From Bipolaris cookei (lineage: Eukaryota; Ascomycota; Dothideomycetes; Pleosporales; Pleosporaceae), in assembly GCA_002286855.1 (NCBI GenBank), contig NRSV01000012.1, forward strand, positions 124,001-188,000: DNA of 64,000 nt, in the 5' to 3' direction. The notes under the pieces were generated by a model. The model had not been told where the DNA came from, searched no databases, and saw nothing but the letters and a program-made list of their open reading frames with translations. The stretch's first letter is position 1. Each line of letters opens with the position of its first letter. The position numbers and the translations under genes were made by a program. Below are positions 46,885-56,366 of this stretch, piece by piece.

Positions 46885-47708
46885 GTTGGTAACAGTGGCA
46901 GTGGTCGTTGCTTTGGACTTGTGCCAGCCGGCTCTTGAGCAGCAGATGGAATAGTCGGTTGAGGTTCGGATTCTTTCACGAATGAGATATAAAGCAAGCG
47001 ATGCGGGCTTACGAAAGAAACGGTGTGTTTGGATAGATATCTCCGGGGAAATAGCAGTTCCAGTTGAGGAAAGAGCGGCTGCCGTGCAAGATGCAACCTT
47101 AGGTCTTGATGGAAATGGAATTGAGAAACAGGTATTATTAAAGAATAATTGGGACTAGTGGCACAAACGTTTGCTTACGATTACTTCAGGTGGAAGAGGC
47201 AGGCAGATTCTACGCGCCAAGAACGAGGCAGAGGTAAGGGTGGAAGTGAAGGTGAGCAACGCGCCATCACCACACCCATTGATCGAATCATGAGCTCCTT
47301 ATAACCTTGATTCACAAACAGCAGTCTTTGCCTGACATAGAGGTGCTGAGTATGAGAAGTAAGAAACATGACTAAATAAAGAAACTGCACATTTGGAAGT
47401 GAAGCGGTATGAAGATTAGAACAAAAAACGAGAACTGGCGCACCCAGTCTCTAGTAGGAATTTAGAAAATCTTTTAGAAGGCACGTTTTACAAATACAGA
47501 TGTATAAATCAATCTCTGATGAGAGATGCAACCATCCGTCGCTTGGAAGCATGTCGCGTCAGCCATTAAGCAGTAAAGCTGTAAGGAGACAAAAGGTCCA
47601 ACAGTACTTTTCAAATACTTCTCTCTGCTAAAGTTGATGTGCGACTCAGTTTACAATGTTCTGAGTGGATGCAGTAGGCATAGTGCAAGTCAATCTACCC
47701 TATTCCCC
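46885..47708. other. Intergenic region
   Basis: This is the upstream region of the RRM gene and the 3' flank of the Fmp46-like gene. Open frames here are short and without family features. No RNA gene was recognised. Confidence 0.5.
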
Positions 47709-48276
47709 CTACGCACTGTTTTTCTCCTTTGACACTGAGCGTACCAACTTCATGATTTCACTTTCATTTTCACCGACGACTGTCTATCGTCAGTAATCTA
47801 GTCTCACAATATAGGCTCTCATGCTGTTGTGGGTCAAACTTACCCGCCTTGCCTTGGTTCCAATCCACGACGAGCGGTCGTTGGAATGTCGCAGCATCAG
47901 CCTTCAGCCGTCGCATAGCATCGCTCTCGCTCTCTGCCCCACTGATAACTTTTCCTGCCGCGCTTGGTCCGCCTAGATAGTCCAAAATGTTCTTGAGCTG
48001 GTCAGTGGTAGGTGGGGCCTCTGTAACATCGAGCTCGAATTCTGTGCGCTCAGCCTTGTCTTGGGCTGGGTGAGATGATGCCTGACCCCCGGTTGCATGC
48101 GCAACAGATTGCGCATTAGCTTGTTTGAGTAGGGTGAGGACGCGAGTCGAGGCTTGGTTAGAAGGCGCATGGAAGAGAGTTACGACATTCTTTGCGCCGT
48201 GCTAAAGGAAAGTCAATGAGTAGTTCCCAATGAATTGCAGACATCAATTTACCTCTCCAAATAGTCGCTTGAACAT
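47709..48276 (-). CDS. FMP46: Putative mitochondrial redox protein, Fmp46/DUF1687 type
   Basis: This is a small thioredoxin-fold protein of the fungal Fmp46 family, a putative mitochondrial redox protein of undefined substrate. CDS is complement(join(47709..47779,47844..48201,48253..48276)), 150 aa, with introns of 64 and 51 nt. The 24-nt first exon encodes MFKRLFGE. It is followed by NVVTLFHAPSNQASTRVLTL (thioredoxin beta-alpha start), EFELDVTEAPPTTDQLKNIL, DYLGGPSAAGKVISGA and FQRPLVVDWNQGKAVVGENE. The order and length match the family. The frame stays open for 61 codons upstream of this ATG without another ATG (back to a stop at 48460), so the 5' leader reads like coding DNA. Confidence 0.88.
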
Positions 48277-48944
48277 ATTTGCGGCGGTGTGTTCTGACGA
48301 CAAGCTGATAGGTTTGCAAATGAAGTCGAGATGATGCTCTGACAGCTTGAGTTGAGGTTCGGGTGTGACGTAGATCGTCTCGCTTGTGCCTGCCTCATCT
48401 GCCGGAGCCCCTGCGAAGGCGTTATCGACAAGAGATTTATTGTGCTGCTGCCTAGATGCTTAATCACTGGTCACCATAGTCTTACTGTATCAAATCAGAT
48501 GATGTGGAATGCGAGAATCATGCTTGGTATCTACAAAAGACCATAAGTAAGAGTAGGGAAATTAAACGGATAATTAATGGTAATAAGCGAATAGAGATGA
48601 GCTCTAGATCAGTTATTCTGTAGGACTGTGGCGAAAGTAGAGATGAAATCATCACGTAAGAGCAGTATAACAAACATCATCAGTACGGGATACGAACATG
48701 GAATCACAAGCATCTGGATTTCGTGATGCAGCCGTGCAAAGCAGAATATACATTTACGCCATGAAGATGCCCCCATCATCCCAAAGTGTGGGATCATGCT
48801 TCTGCAAAGGAACGTGCCGTAGCGACGTCCGTGATTCCCACTCCCTCTGATCCAGAGTCATAGCTGTACTGAGGAAACCGAATTCATGACCGTATTCTCT
48901 AGCTCATCGTGCTCGTTTCATGCGCCCTTCCTCTCGTGCTTGGC
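48277..48944. other. Intergenic region between FMP46-like and eS30 genes
   Basis: This is the leader and promoter of the Fmp46-like gene and the 3' flank of eS30. A possible 5'-UTR intron donor (GTAAGA at about 48484, minus strand) precedes a TAGGCAG acceptor. No separate gene was seen. Confidence 0.45.
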
Positions 48945-49361
48945 TTATGAGGTGGGGTTAGGGTTCATCTGCTTTCCGTCAGCATATGTTCGTCATGAGT
49001 GCTTTCATTCTCAACGGACCTTGCGCTTGCCACCGGTCATGGTGACGTTGACAAAACGGCGGGTGTATGTGAGCCTCTTCTTCGCGCGGCCCTTGGGGGT
49101 CTTCTTCTTCTCTTGGGGCTCAACCTGGTAGGATGTTAGATCAATTCTCGGTATTGTGGTCCATAGCCTAGGTCCCGTCGTAGTTGCGAGGTCATCGTTC
49201 GACGTGGTGCGTTCGGTAGGGACGGCGTGTCTTGATAGGGATGCTTACCTTGGGGGCTGAGTACTGTTAGCAGACATTCATCTTCATTTCAATAAGAGCC
49301 AAGACTTACTCTGAGACTTGACCTTTCCGGCACGAGCGAGGGATCCGTGAACCTTTCCCAT
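48945..49361 (-). CDS. RPS30: 40S ribosomal protein S30 (eS30)
   Basis: CDS is complement(join(48945..48968,49020..49124,49249..49256,49310..49361)), 62 aa, the normal eS30 size, with no ubiquitin-like fusion. Exon 1 gives MGKVHGSLARAGKVKSQ. An 8-nt microexon (CCCCCAAG) then supplies Thr-Pro-Lys, followed by VEPQEKKKTPKGRAKKRLTY and TRRFVNVTMTGGKRK. A 24-nt last exon encodes MNPNPTS. Introns are 53, 124 and 51 nt, and the last has an atypical GTCCGT donor. Each join is required to recreate the invariant eS30 sequence. A CACGTG lies 261 bp upstream of the start (49622-49627). Confidence 0.95.
49249..49256 (-). other. RPS30: 8-nt microexon of the eS30 gene
   Basis: On the minus strand the sequence reads tcag|CCCCCAAG|gtaagc. 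With the A left over from exon 1 it encodes Thr-Pro-Lys of the conserved KSQTPKVE segment. Confidence 0.9.
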
Positions 49362-50167
49362 ATTTGCGGTTGTTGATGAGTCGAGTTTGTCTGTAGGGTG
49401 GCGAACTCCTGTTAGCGGGTGTGCTTCTTGTTTCCAGACGTCGAGTGGGAGGGCTGTAAAATCTTTTTGTCGCTAGGTCTCGGATTTGATGCAGTTGTGA
49501 TTGCGGGGGTTGGCGGTATACGTACAGTTTGCGGGTGCGGTCGCTGGGTGTTGGATGGCTGGGCCGCGACAATGGTGTTGAAAATGCCTGTGTAAGAGCG
49601 GACCAGCGGATTAACCGAGATCACGTGATGTGTTAGTGCGCAACTTTATCCTCAACATGGTGATGCAGCAGCACTTTACGACTGGAACATGAACAGAATT
49701 TACAAGGGTAAAATTCAGATGCTCTACGTTTCTATGCTGTGTTGAGGCTTGGATATTCAGATTAGCTGTGTTCCTAGCTATGTTGAGATACACAACCAGA
49801 CTGCGCCTTCACTCTGCCTGATGATCAGATAAGATGATGCTGACGAACCATCATCTCCTCTGGGAACATGCTCAGCAAGACTCTAATTACACTCACATGG
49901 CTTATGGGTGCCTCGAATAAACCGCTTCAAAACCGCGATACGTAAAGCTATCGCATTCCAGTTGTACTGCCAAATAGGTTTAGGCCTAGTCCCAGCCGGA
50001 TATTGCCACAGCCGATCGCATGATGCGCATGATGCGTCCCGTAGCTTCGTTTAGACGCGTCAGTGTTTGCCTTCTGCCACCACTTGACTGATAGCTCACT
50101 GTCTCCATCCTACACTTGATTATCCTTGTTCTTGCACTCCAGCTGCACATCTTCAAGTAAAATTATA
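49362..50167. promoter_or_regulatory. Divergent region between eS30 and CREG-like genes
   Basis: 806 bp between two divergent start codons. The palindrome TCACGTGA lies at 49621-49628. ATGATGCGCATGATGCG is duplicated near 50020. No gene is seen. Confidence 0.4.
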
Positions 50168-50932
50168 ATGCATCTTCAAAGCACCCTTCTGGGCTTTATC
50201 ACCCTTGCCACAGCTACTAACGTCCCATCATCACAACACCTCTTCGCAAATCCCTCGGTACCCGAGAAGTCCAACTACAAGATCCCTACTATCCATGAAT
50301 CCGCCGTCCAAGCCCGCAGAATCATGCGCTTGGAGAACATCGGCACACTCTCCACCATTTTCCCCAACGCGCCACACGCCACCGAGCAACGACCCTCTGA
50401 AGTGGCGGGCACGCCCATAGGTCTCATGGACTATTTCGGTGACTGCGAACCTGAGTCCGGTAACCCGACCATTCTCGCCATCACCATCGCCACGTCTTTC
50501 AAGAACGTCGACGCTGGATCCAACATTACGCTGAGCATGCGCTGGCACCCTCAAGATAATAAGTGGCGCAGTCCCGCATCGCTTCCCCGCTTCTCGCTCA
50601 TAGGCCATTTGGAGGAGATTGATATGGATGCTGTAGAGAAACTAGGCGTGACGGCTTGCTTTGTTAAGAAGCACCCTGACGCTGCGTGGTGGCTTCCGGG
50701 CAATAGGATTCATGAGAGCAAGTGGGTAAGGCTGGTCGTTGACGACATTTACTGGATCGGAGGTTTTGGAGACCGCGCATACATTGGCTGGATTCCCAAG
50801 GAGGAATGGTTCAGCGTTACTCAGGAGGAGATTGATGCCGTCCAGTTGCCGGGTGAGAAGAGCAGTGCGTGGGGTACCCTGGGTAGTTGGTTCGGTCTTG
50901 GCCAGCAAGAGCAGGGTTTATTTGAGTTGTAG
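50168..50932 (+). CDS. CREG-like secreted protein, FMN-binding split barrel fold
   Basis: This is an intronless gene of 254 aa. A signal peptide is evident (MHLQSTLLGFITLATATNVP). The body matches the CREG/pyridoxamine-phosphate-oxidase-like split-barrel family. Key blocks are GTPIGLMDYFGDCEPESGNP, LAITIATSFKNVDAGSNITL, LPRFSLIGHLEEI, HPDAAWWLPGNRIHESKWVR and DDIYWIGGFGDRAYIGWIP. CREG proteins are secreted or lysosomal glycoproteins, usually without flavin-enzyme activity. One N-glycosylation sequon (NIT) lies in the conserved block. An ATG at 50168 is the first in frame and gives the cleanest signal peptide. Confidence 0.92.
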   Translation: MHLQSTLLGFITLATATNVPSSQHLFANPSVPEKSNYKIPTIHESAVQARRIMRLENIGTLSTIFPNAPHATEQRPSEVAGTPIGLMDYFGDCEPESGNPTILAITIATSFKNVDAGSNITLSMRWHPQDNKWRSPASLPRFSLIGHLEEIDMDAVEKLGVTACFVKKHPDAAWWLPGNRIHESKWVRLVVDDIYWIGGFGDRAYIGWIPKEEWFSVTQEEIDAVQLPGEKSSAWGTLGSWFGLGQQEQGLFEL

Positions 50933-51976
50933 GGTTGTTGATGATTCATGACTAGATCATACATCGGACATGAGAAGTTGGTGGGAATCAAGGGCTCTGC
51001 TTGTGATTCCCGTCACATGACGTTGTTTACGGACTCGATGGTACACGATTTAATTGTTACTCGGCATGTCATTCTGCGTTTATTTTCCTAAGTCTTTCGT
51101 ACATATCATCTTGATTGCCCCTAATCCTATCAATTATTCAGTAACACTAGACTCACACACGACATCTTCAACCCATATTATCACCATGTTCTCGGTCGAA
51201 AATCGCGTCATTGTACATTTGCATGCTCCTCGTTGCATAACATCACCACGCGGACTTCAGCAAAAATGAACACTTTTTTCCGCAACATTGACACATATCC
51301 TGTCTTTCTCTTATAACCCCTCGCCATTGTATAAGATTCTACCACACATTGGATATCAGCTCTTCGAGCACTATTTGAGCACTCTTCACTACATCTCCAC
51401 TTCTACATATCAATCCTCACGCCCAGGCCCATAGAAAAAAAAGCAGAGCATCCCTCATCCCACATGAGCAACACACCAATTTGATTCAATCGAAAGGTCA
51501 AAAAAAGTATAACCAAATCTCGCCATATCCCATCCCCCAATCTTTCTACCTCAATACTTCTCCCTTTCTTCTCTGCTATATCGCTTCTTTAAATCAGTCT
51601 CACTTACACCTAAGAACCCACCACGTTACCCTATGCAAAGCTCCATCTCACCCTGCCCTCCCCCGTCCATACCATTCACGAATGTTCACCCCATCCTCCG
51701 CACACGCACTCTACCCGCCTCCCAAGTCCCCCTACCACACTCCCCCGGCATAACGGCACAGTACGTCCATACTACACCATCAGAAAGAAGCCTCTCACCG
51801 TAAAAATGTCCAGTGTATCAGTGAACTTCGCCATCCGCAACTCTCCAAGACTCATCTTCAACGCGCTTACTTTAGCTAGAAGAAAGAAACACAGAGAACC
51901 GGTAGTAGGTGCTTGGAAATTTCTTTCTCCAACTACAAAACATCTTTACCACGCCTACTTTGCGCCGCTTGAGACA
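50933..51976. other. Intergenic region left of the hAT element
   Basis: Pyrimidine-rich DNA downstream of the CREG-like gene. No supportable coding or RNA feature was found. Confidence 0.5.
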
Positions 51977-51984
51977 GTTCTACA
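51977..51984 (+). repeat. Target-site duplication, left copy
   Basis: The octamer GTTCTACA directly precedes the left terminal inverted repeat and is repeated exactly at 54969-54976. Confidence 0.9.
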
Positions 51985-52005
51985 CATACTTGGGAACAAG
52001 CAAGC
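51985..52005 (+). repeat. Left terminal inverted repeat of hAT element
   Basis: It starts CATACTTGGGAACAAGCAAG and pairs with 54948-54968 at 19 of 21 positions. Confidence 0.9.
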
Positions 52006-52083
52006 AAGCAAGCGCGAGGCTTATATTTTCGCTTGCTTGCTTGAAGCTCGCTTGATTGGTGTGTTTATGCCCATACTAAAGTT

Positions 52084-54642
52084 TTACATAGTGTTAAATT
52101 CGTTGTCCCATGTACTAATGCTATATAAGAGCTCTATCTCTCTATCAGTAATATTTGACTTTTCAGCAGCCTGGTTATCGCTAAAGCCAGCTCTTTTCCA
52201 TCTTCTCACACACTGTATTGCTGCCAGAAGTTGCTGACTAATATTACGCCGACGAGGTTCGAGGAGATCACCTAGCTCACTAAACATGCGCTCACAGTCA
52301 CAGTTTAAAGTTGGGATAGAGAGTACGTCAAGCGCAAGCCTGCTGAGATTGGGATATTGCTCGCGAGGCCCTATCCAATATTGTGTTGGATTAAGCGCGT
52401 TAGGTGAGTCCTTCTCCGCCACTGGCTCACAACGCTTCCACCTTGTGTATTCATCCTCGTCTGTGTTGGTGGGTGCTCTCATAGGGTTGCAGAAACTATC
52501 AATCACATCGTCGAGGTCTTTGGAGAGCTTCTGTAGGCGTGCTTGAGGCTTTGGCGTGGTGTTGTATTCTGCCCACAAAGCATAAAAATTGCGGTTGTTG
52601 AGCGAGAACCATTCTGGTTTCTCTGCCCACACAGAGTCGCAGAAAGACTTGTAGCGAGGGTGGAGTATTGTTGTAGCATAGTACGCTGGGGGAGTGATCG
52701 AGCTTGCTGTAATAGCTGCGCGCCTTGACGAGAGCAGCGCGGAGGTTGATCGCAAGGTGGTCTTCAGGTGCCTTGTTATGTTGATAGTGATCAATAGCGT
52801 CGTAGTTCTGGAGTTTCTCTTCGAACTTACTGGATGGTACTTCGAAGACTGGAATAATTTCAGCAATAGAGCCAAAGCTACCGCTCTTGCCATGTCCTTC
52901 AAGACCCTTTGTAACAGTTTTAAGCGGCCCTAGAACGTTAATATACTTAGTAATTACTACCTAGTTAGCAGCAGTGAGCCCATCTGACCCCATCCACGGC
53001 GGTGCAAAAGGCGGCTTGTTACCCAGACGGATAGTGCGGTCATCCTTCTGCCTAGTATCATTTATGTGGTAATTGGCGTAGGTGTTAACTGCAGACTGCA
53101 GTTTGGCGGCGTGCTCAAAGCATAAGTAGAAAGAGTTCTAACGGTTAACAATAGGCTTAACAAGCTTGAGTATTTTGCTATCGTCCTCGGTGGCGTCAAC
53201 AGGTAACCTGTGGTGCGCGAGCTGCTGAAAATTTATGAAAAGCTCGTACTGCTATGGTGTTTTAATACAATTGATTATGGCTAAAAGCACGCCTAATGGG
53301 CCATCACCCCGCCACTCATTCATCAACTTGTGTTCCTCATCTACTGTGACCACCTCGCTAGCATTGTTGTCATACGCGTTGCCGTCTTTGCCCCAAAGTA
53401 GTGTTTGGCCAATAAGGTCAAGAGTGTGAGGGCCGCAGCGGAAGCAACGGTAGGTGGCCTTAAAGCTCCTCTTCTGCGCAAGCGACACAATTGTAGTGTC
53501 ATTATCAGAGGCGTTGTCGAGTACAAAGTAGCCTATTGTACGAGGACCAACGCCAGACTTCTGCAGTGTACTGTAAAAAATCTCAGCCATTTTCTCACCA
53601 GAGTGAGCGCCCATCAACTAGGGCAGTGTAATAGGCAGATCAACGAGGTTGCCGTCGCGGTTGACGTAGTGTGCGGCAATACCTAGATAGCTACGTTTGC
53701 CGCCTTTAGTCGTCCATCCGTTGAAGCTTACGTGTATTCTGCTAAGAGCTCTAGACAGCTCATAGACAACGCGCGGCTGCAGGTGATTATATAGGCGCAG
53801 AACGTACTGGCGCACGCTTTTGTGACTTTGCCAAAGCACCGCTTCTGCCTCTGGGTTGGCCATGGCTATCATGTCTCGAAACGCTGGCTTCTAGAACTCA
53901 GAAGTGGGTGGTTGTTGTCGACTAGCCATCCCACCGCGGCAAGCCTAAAGCACTGAATATTGAAGTTACCAAGCTCGTTGGCAACTTCTTGAGGCACTGG
54001 TACTCCACTCTTGAATAGGCTGCAGATAGGGTCCTCATTAACGAATCTGCGAGGCTTACCAGACAGCTGGTGGCTATGGCTAGGTCGAAGCTCGCAGAGG
54101 TGGCGTGCAGCTTGTGTTGTCGCAGCAGCTGGGAAGACACCAACACGGCTAGCGTCAATATACTTGTGGATGTAACAGTATCGGCAGACCCAGAACACTT
54201 GCTCTGGGTCTGTGAGGAGAACAACGCGATAGCCATGTTGGTAGATCCAAGAAGGCTTACGCCGCGACGTTGTGAGCGGCTTGGTAAAGCGCGGCAGGCG
54301 CAGCCAGTCTATGCTGTCGTAATTGTCCTCGAAATTCTGATCAAGGCGCTCGGCAGCCTCATCTTCCACATTGGGTGAGACTACAGTCGCCTCCTCGCTG
54401 CCCTCGGCAGGCGCGACAATCTCAGCTTCAGGACGAGAATCGCGGAGTTGTGGCTCGAAGCTAGTGGTCTGCGACCCTTCGAGCAGGACTTTAACAGATG
54501 GTGGATGAGGCGACGAAGATAGAGATGGAGCGGATGGGTGTATATTAACAACGATAGGCTGGCTGGGGGAGCCAGGAGTTGCGACTCGAGCGCGCTTTCT
54601 CTGCGCGATAGAGGCGGTAGAGACGCACTTTCTGGGTGGTAT
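52084..54642 (-). pseudogene. hAT transposase, degenerate
   Basis: The frame begins at about 54642, where the expected initiator reads ATA (context ATACCACCC). The N-terminal region has a BED-like zinc-finger segment (FWVCRYCYIHKYID, then AARHLCELRPSHSH). The catalytic core includes SFNGWTTKGGKRSYLGI and YFVLDNASDNDTTI. The C-terminal dimerisation domain has YPNLSRLALDVLSIP and CERMFSELGDLLEPRRRNIS. Disruptions are a frameshift with a TAG at about 53891-53893, in-frame TAG codons at 53618, 53252, 53138 and 52961, and another frameshift in a C run near 52690. Four of these stops look like CAG-to-TAG or TGG-to-TAG changes, i.e. C-to-T in CpA context, pointing to RIP. It cannot encode a working enzyme. 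Confidence 0.9.
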
Positions 54643-54947
54643 GATGACAAGTAGAGCAGCTCAGAGGTTGCAACACGAAGAAAAACGCGTAATAAGTACA
54701 GTATAGATGGATAAGATGGCTAAGATAGGTATAGAGTTGGCGTCTAATATACCTAGAGGTTTGATGCTTGGTAAAAAGTAATACTATAGAAACCATCGTA
54801 AAGTCACTCTACTATAACACTAATAACCTCATCTACAACCAAGCGCAATTCAAGCAACCAAAAAGCATAGAGAAGTCTGCTTGCTTGCTTGCAAATTTAT
54901 AGGGAGGCACTTGGCTTGTTTGAATAACCAAGCAACTAAGCAAGCAC

Positions 54948-54968
54948 GCTTGCTTACTCCCAAGTATG
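54948..54968 (-). repeat. Right terminal inverted repeat of hAT element
   Basis: It ends ...CTCCCAAGTATG, which on the minus strand reads CATACTTGGGAGTAAGCAAG. Confidence 0.9.
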
Positions 54969-54976
54969 GTTCTACA
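54969..54976 (+). repeat. Target-site duplication, right copy
   Basis: GTTCTACA, identical to 51977-51984. Confidence 0.9.
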
Positions 54977-56195
54977 TCTCTCGCATATCATTCATAGTTA
55001 GGGTTGGGGCTGGGGAAGTTGTATCTGTTTCCCTTGTTCTACTGGCCTTGTTTTTTTTACTAGTATGGCGGAGTTTGGATAACATGTTGGAAAGTGTGGA
55101 ATGGAAACGATGGAGTGATATAAAGTATAAACTTAGTTGTAGAGTAACTAGGTAGGTATCTGTTCTCACGTTTGTTGCACAAATATGGATGTTCTATTTT
55201 TCTAGGTGGGAGAAGGGTGAACAAAGAGAGGTAAGAGGAGAAAGGAGAGAAGAGAGAGAGAATTTTGATTTGCACAATAGGAGTGAGCATAACCATGGCG
55301 AGAGTTTGTTGGAATCGTGAGAGGAAGTGTAGGGGAGACTGAGCAAATGATCCGTAGAGAATCACTGTGTATATTTCTTTCAATAGACAGATATAACTTT
55401 TCTTTGCTATCTATTCAGACGACAAGTTTGATGCTGTGTCTCTGCACATTTTGCCATGCGAGATTCATTCTCTCCTTCATATCGCGTACGTACTTCATCC
55501 CCCCTCCCCCTTACGCACATACTCACCGCCAGTCTTCGTCTTCCAAGCGGCTAACATGAACGGTGAAGAAAACAAGCCATATATATCCATACCACGTATT
55601 TGCATAGAAAGATAATCTCGCGTATGAAGGCTCTACCCGGCCTTGACCAAGATTTCCCTCGAATAAAATCATAAATCGGAAGAAAAAGAAGATAGAGATG
55701 TGCACTTCCTCATCTACAATACGAGACAGGTAAACCAAAGTACGAGAAGCCAAGCATCAGACTCGTGTAACGACATCAAGAAGCGGCAGTAAGTATGACA
55801 AAGCCTGATCGTCCGTGTCTGACCGAACTACTCAAACCTGACTTTTGTCATCCATCTTCCTCGCAATCGGGTCGAGACCCCCAAGAGGAAAAGAACACAC
55901 ATCTCCTCAACCCCAATTCTGACCAAGAGAAGCAAAAAAACACTCAAGGCATTTCCCTAACTGAGTCAAGCAAGGACCCTTCGATTTTGGACAAAAAAAG
56001 GGAATCGTAGCAAATTCTATCTTAATCTCGCCTTTAGCACACAAAAAAACACCCACCATGTAAGTTCGCCAAAAACGTGCCTACCAGATCGGGCTCCTAT
56101 CCGGTCCTTACTCACCACAAACGCGCATAAGCGCGCTCTCCCCCAAGAAAGGAAAAAAAAGGGTCATCTCATTCCGCAAATTACCCGTCTCGCGC
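54977..56195. other. Gene-poor DNA right of the hAT element
   Basis: Low-complexity purine- or pyrimidine-rich tracts (for example GAGA-rich DNA at about 55200-55260). No supportable feature was found. Confidence 0.45.
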
Positions 56196-56366
56196 CTACG
56201 CTTTCTCACAAAGAAGGTACCAAATCACACCAAGAATGAACCCGACCGCATTGTACCCGCAGATTAGCCGGACAGCGGAAGGTGGGTCGAGATTTCCCTC
56301 TGCTCTCACCTCTACGCACAAAAAAAAGCCCGTCGCCGCGATGGGGATCGTAATAATCCCGCCCAT
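56196..56366 (-). CDS. Possible 56-aa two-span membrane protein
   Basis: A short open frame starts MGGIITIPIAATGFFL and ends FILGVIWYLLCEKA, giving two hydrophobic segments around a charged loop (VRAEGNLDPPSAVR). The codon pattern and the clean two-helix layout look protein-like, but I recognise no family and there is no splicing or conservation evidence. It could be a chance frame, and the T run in the first segment makes it sensitive to sequencing error. Confidence 0.3.
   Translation of the reverse strand: MGGIITIPIAATGFFLCVEVRAEGNLDPPSAVRLICGYNAVGFILGVIWYLLCEKA

Larger units (their letters stand above)
51985..54968 (-). mobile_element. Complete but inactivated hAT-superfamily DNA transposon (2984 bp)
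   Basis: The element is bounded by inverted repeats starting CATACTTGGGA at both ends (19 of 21 bases identical) and by a perfect 8-bp target-site duplication, the hAT hallmark. Subterminal AAGC/GCTTGCTT words are repeated densely just inside both ends, as expected for transposase-binding sites. A single transposase gene runs on the minus strand but is broken by stops and frameshifts. It sits in gene-poor DNA between the CREG-like and FlbC-like genes. The sharp, matching TSD shows that it arrived by transposition and has not been rearranged since. Confidence 0.93.

Noticed and set aside
51993..52060. Closely spaced AAGC/GCTT repeats that look like a short array
   Set aside because: They are subterminal transposase-binding repeats of the hAT element, not a CRISPR array. 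There are no spacers, and the host is eukaryotic.
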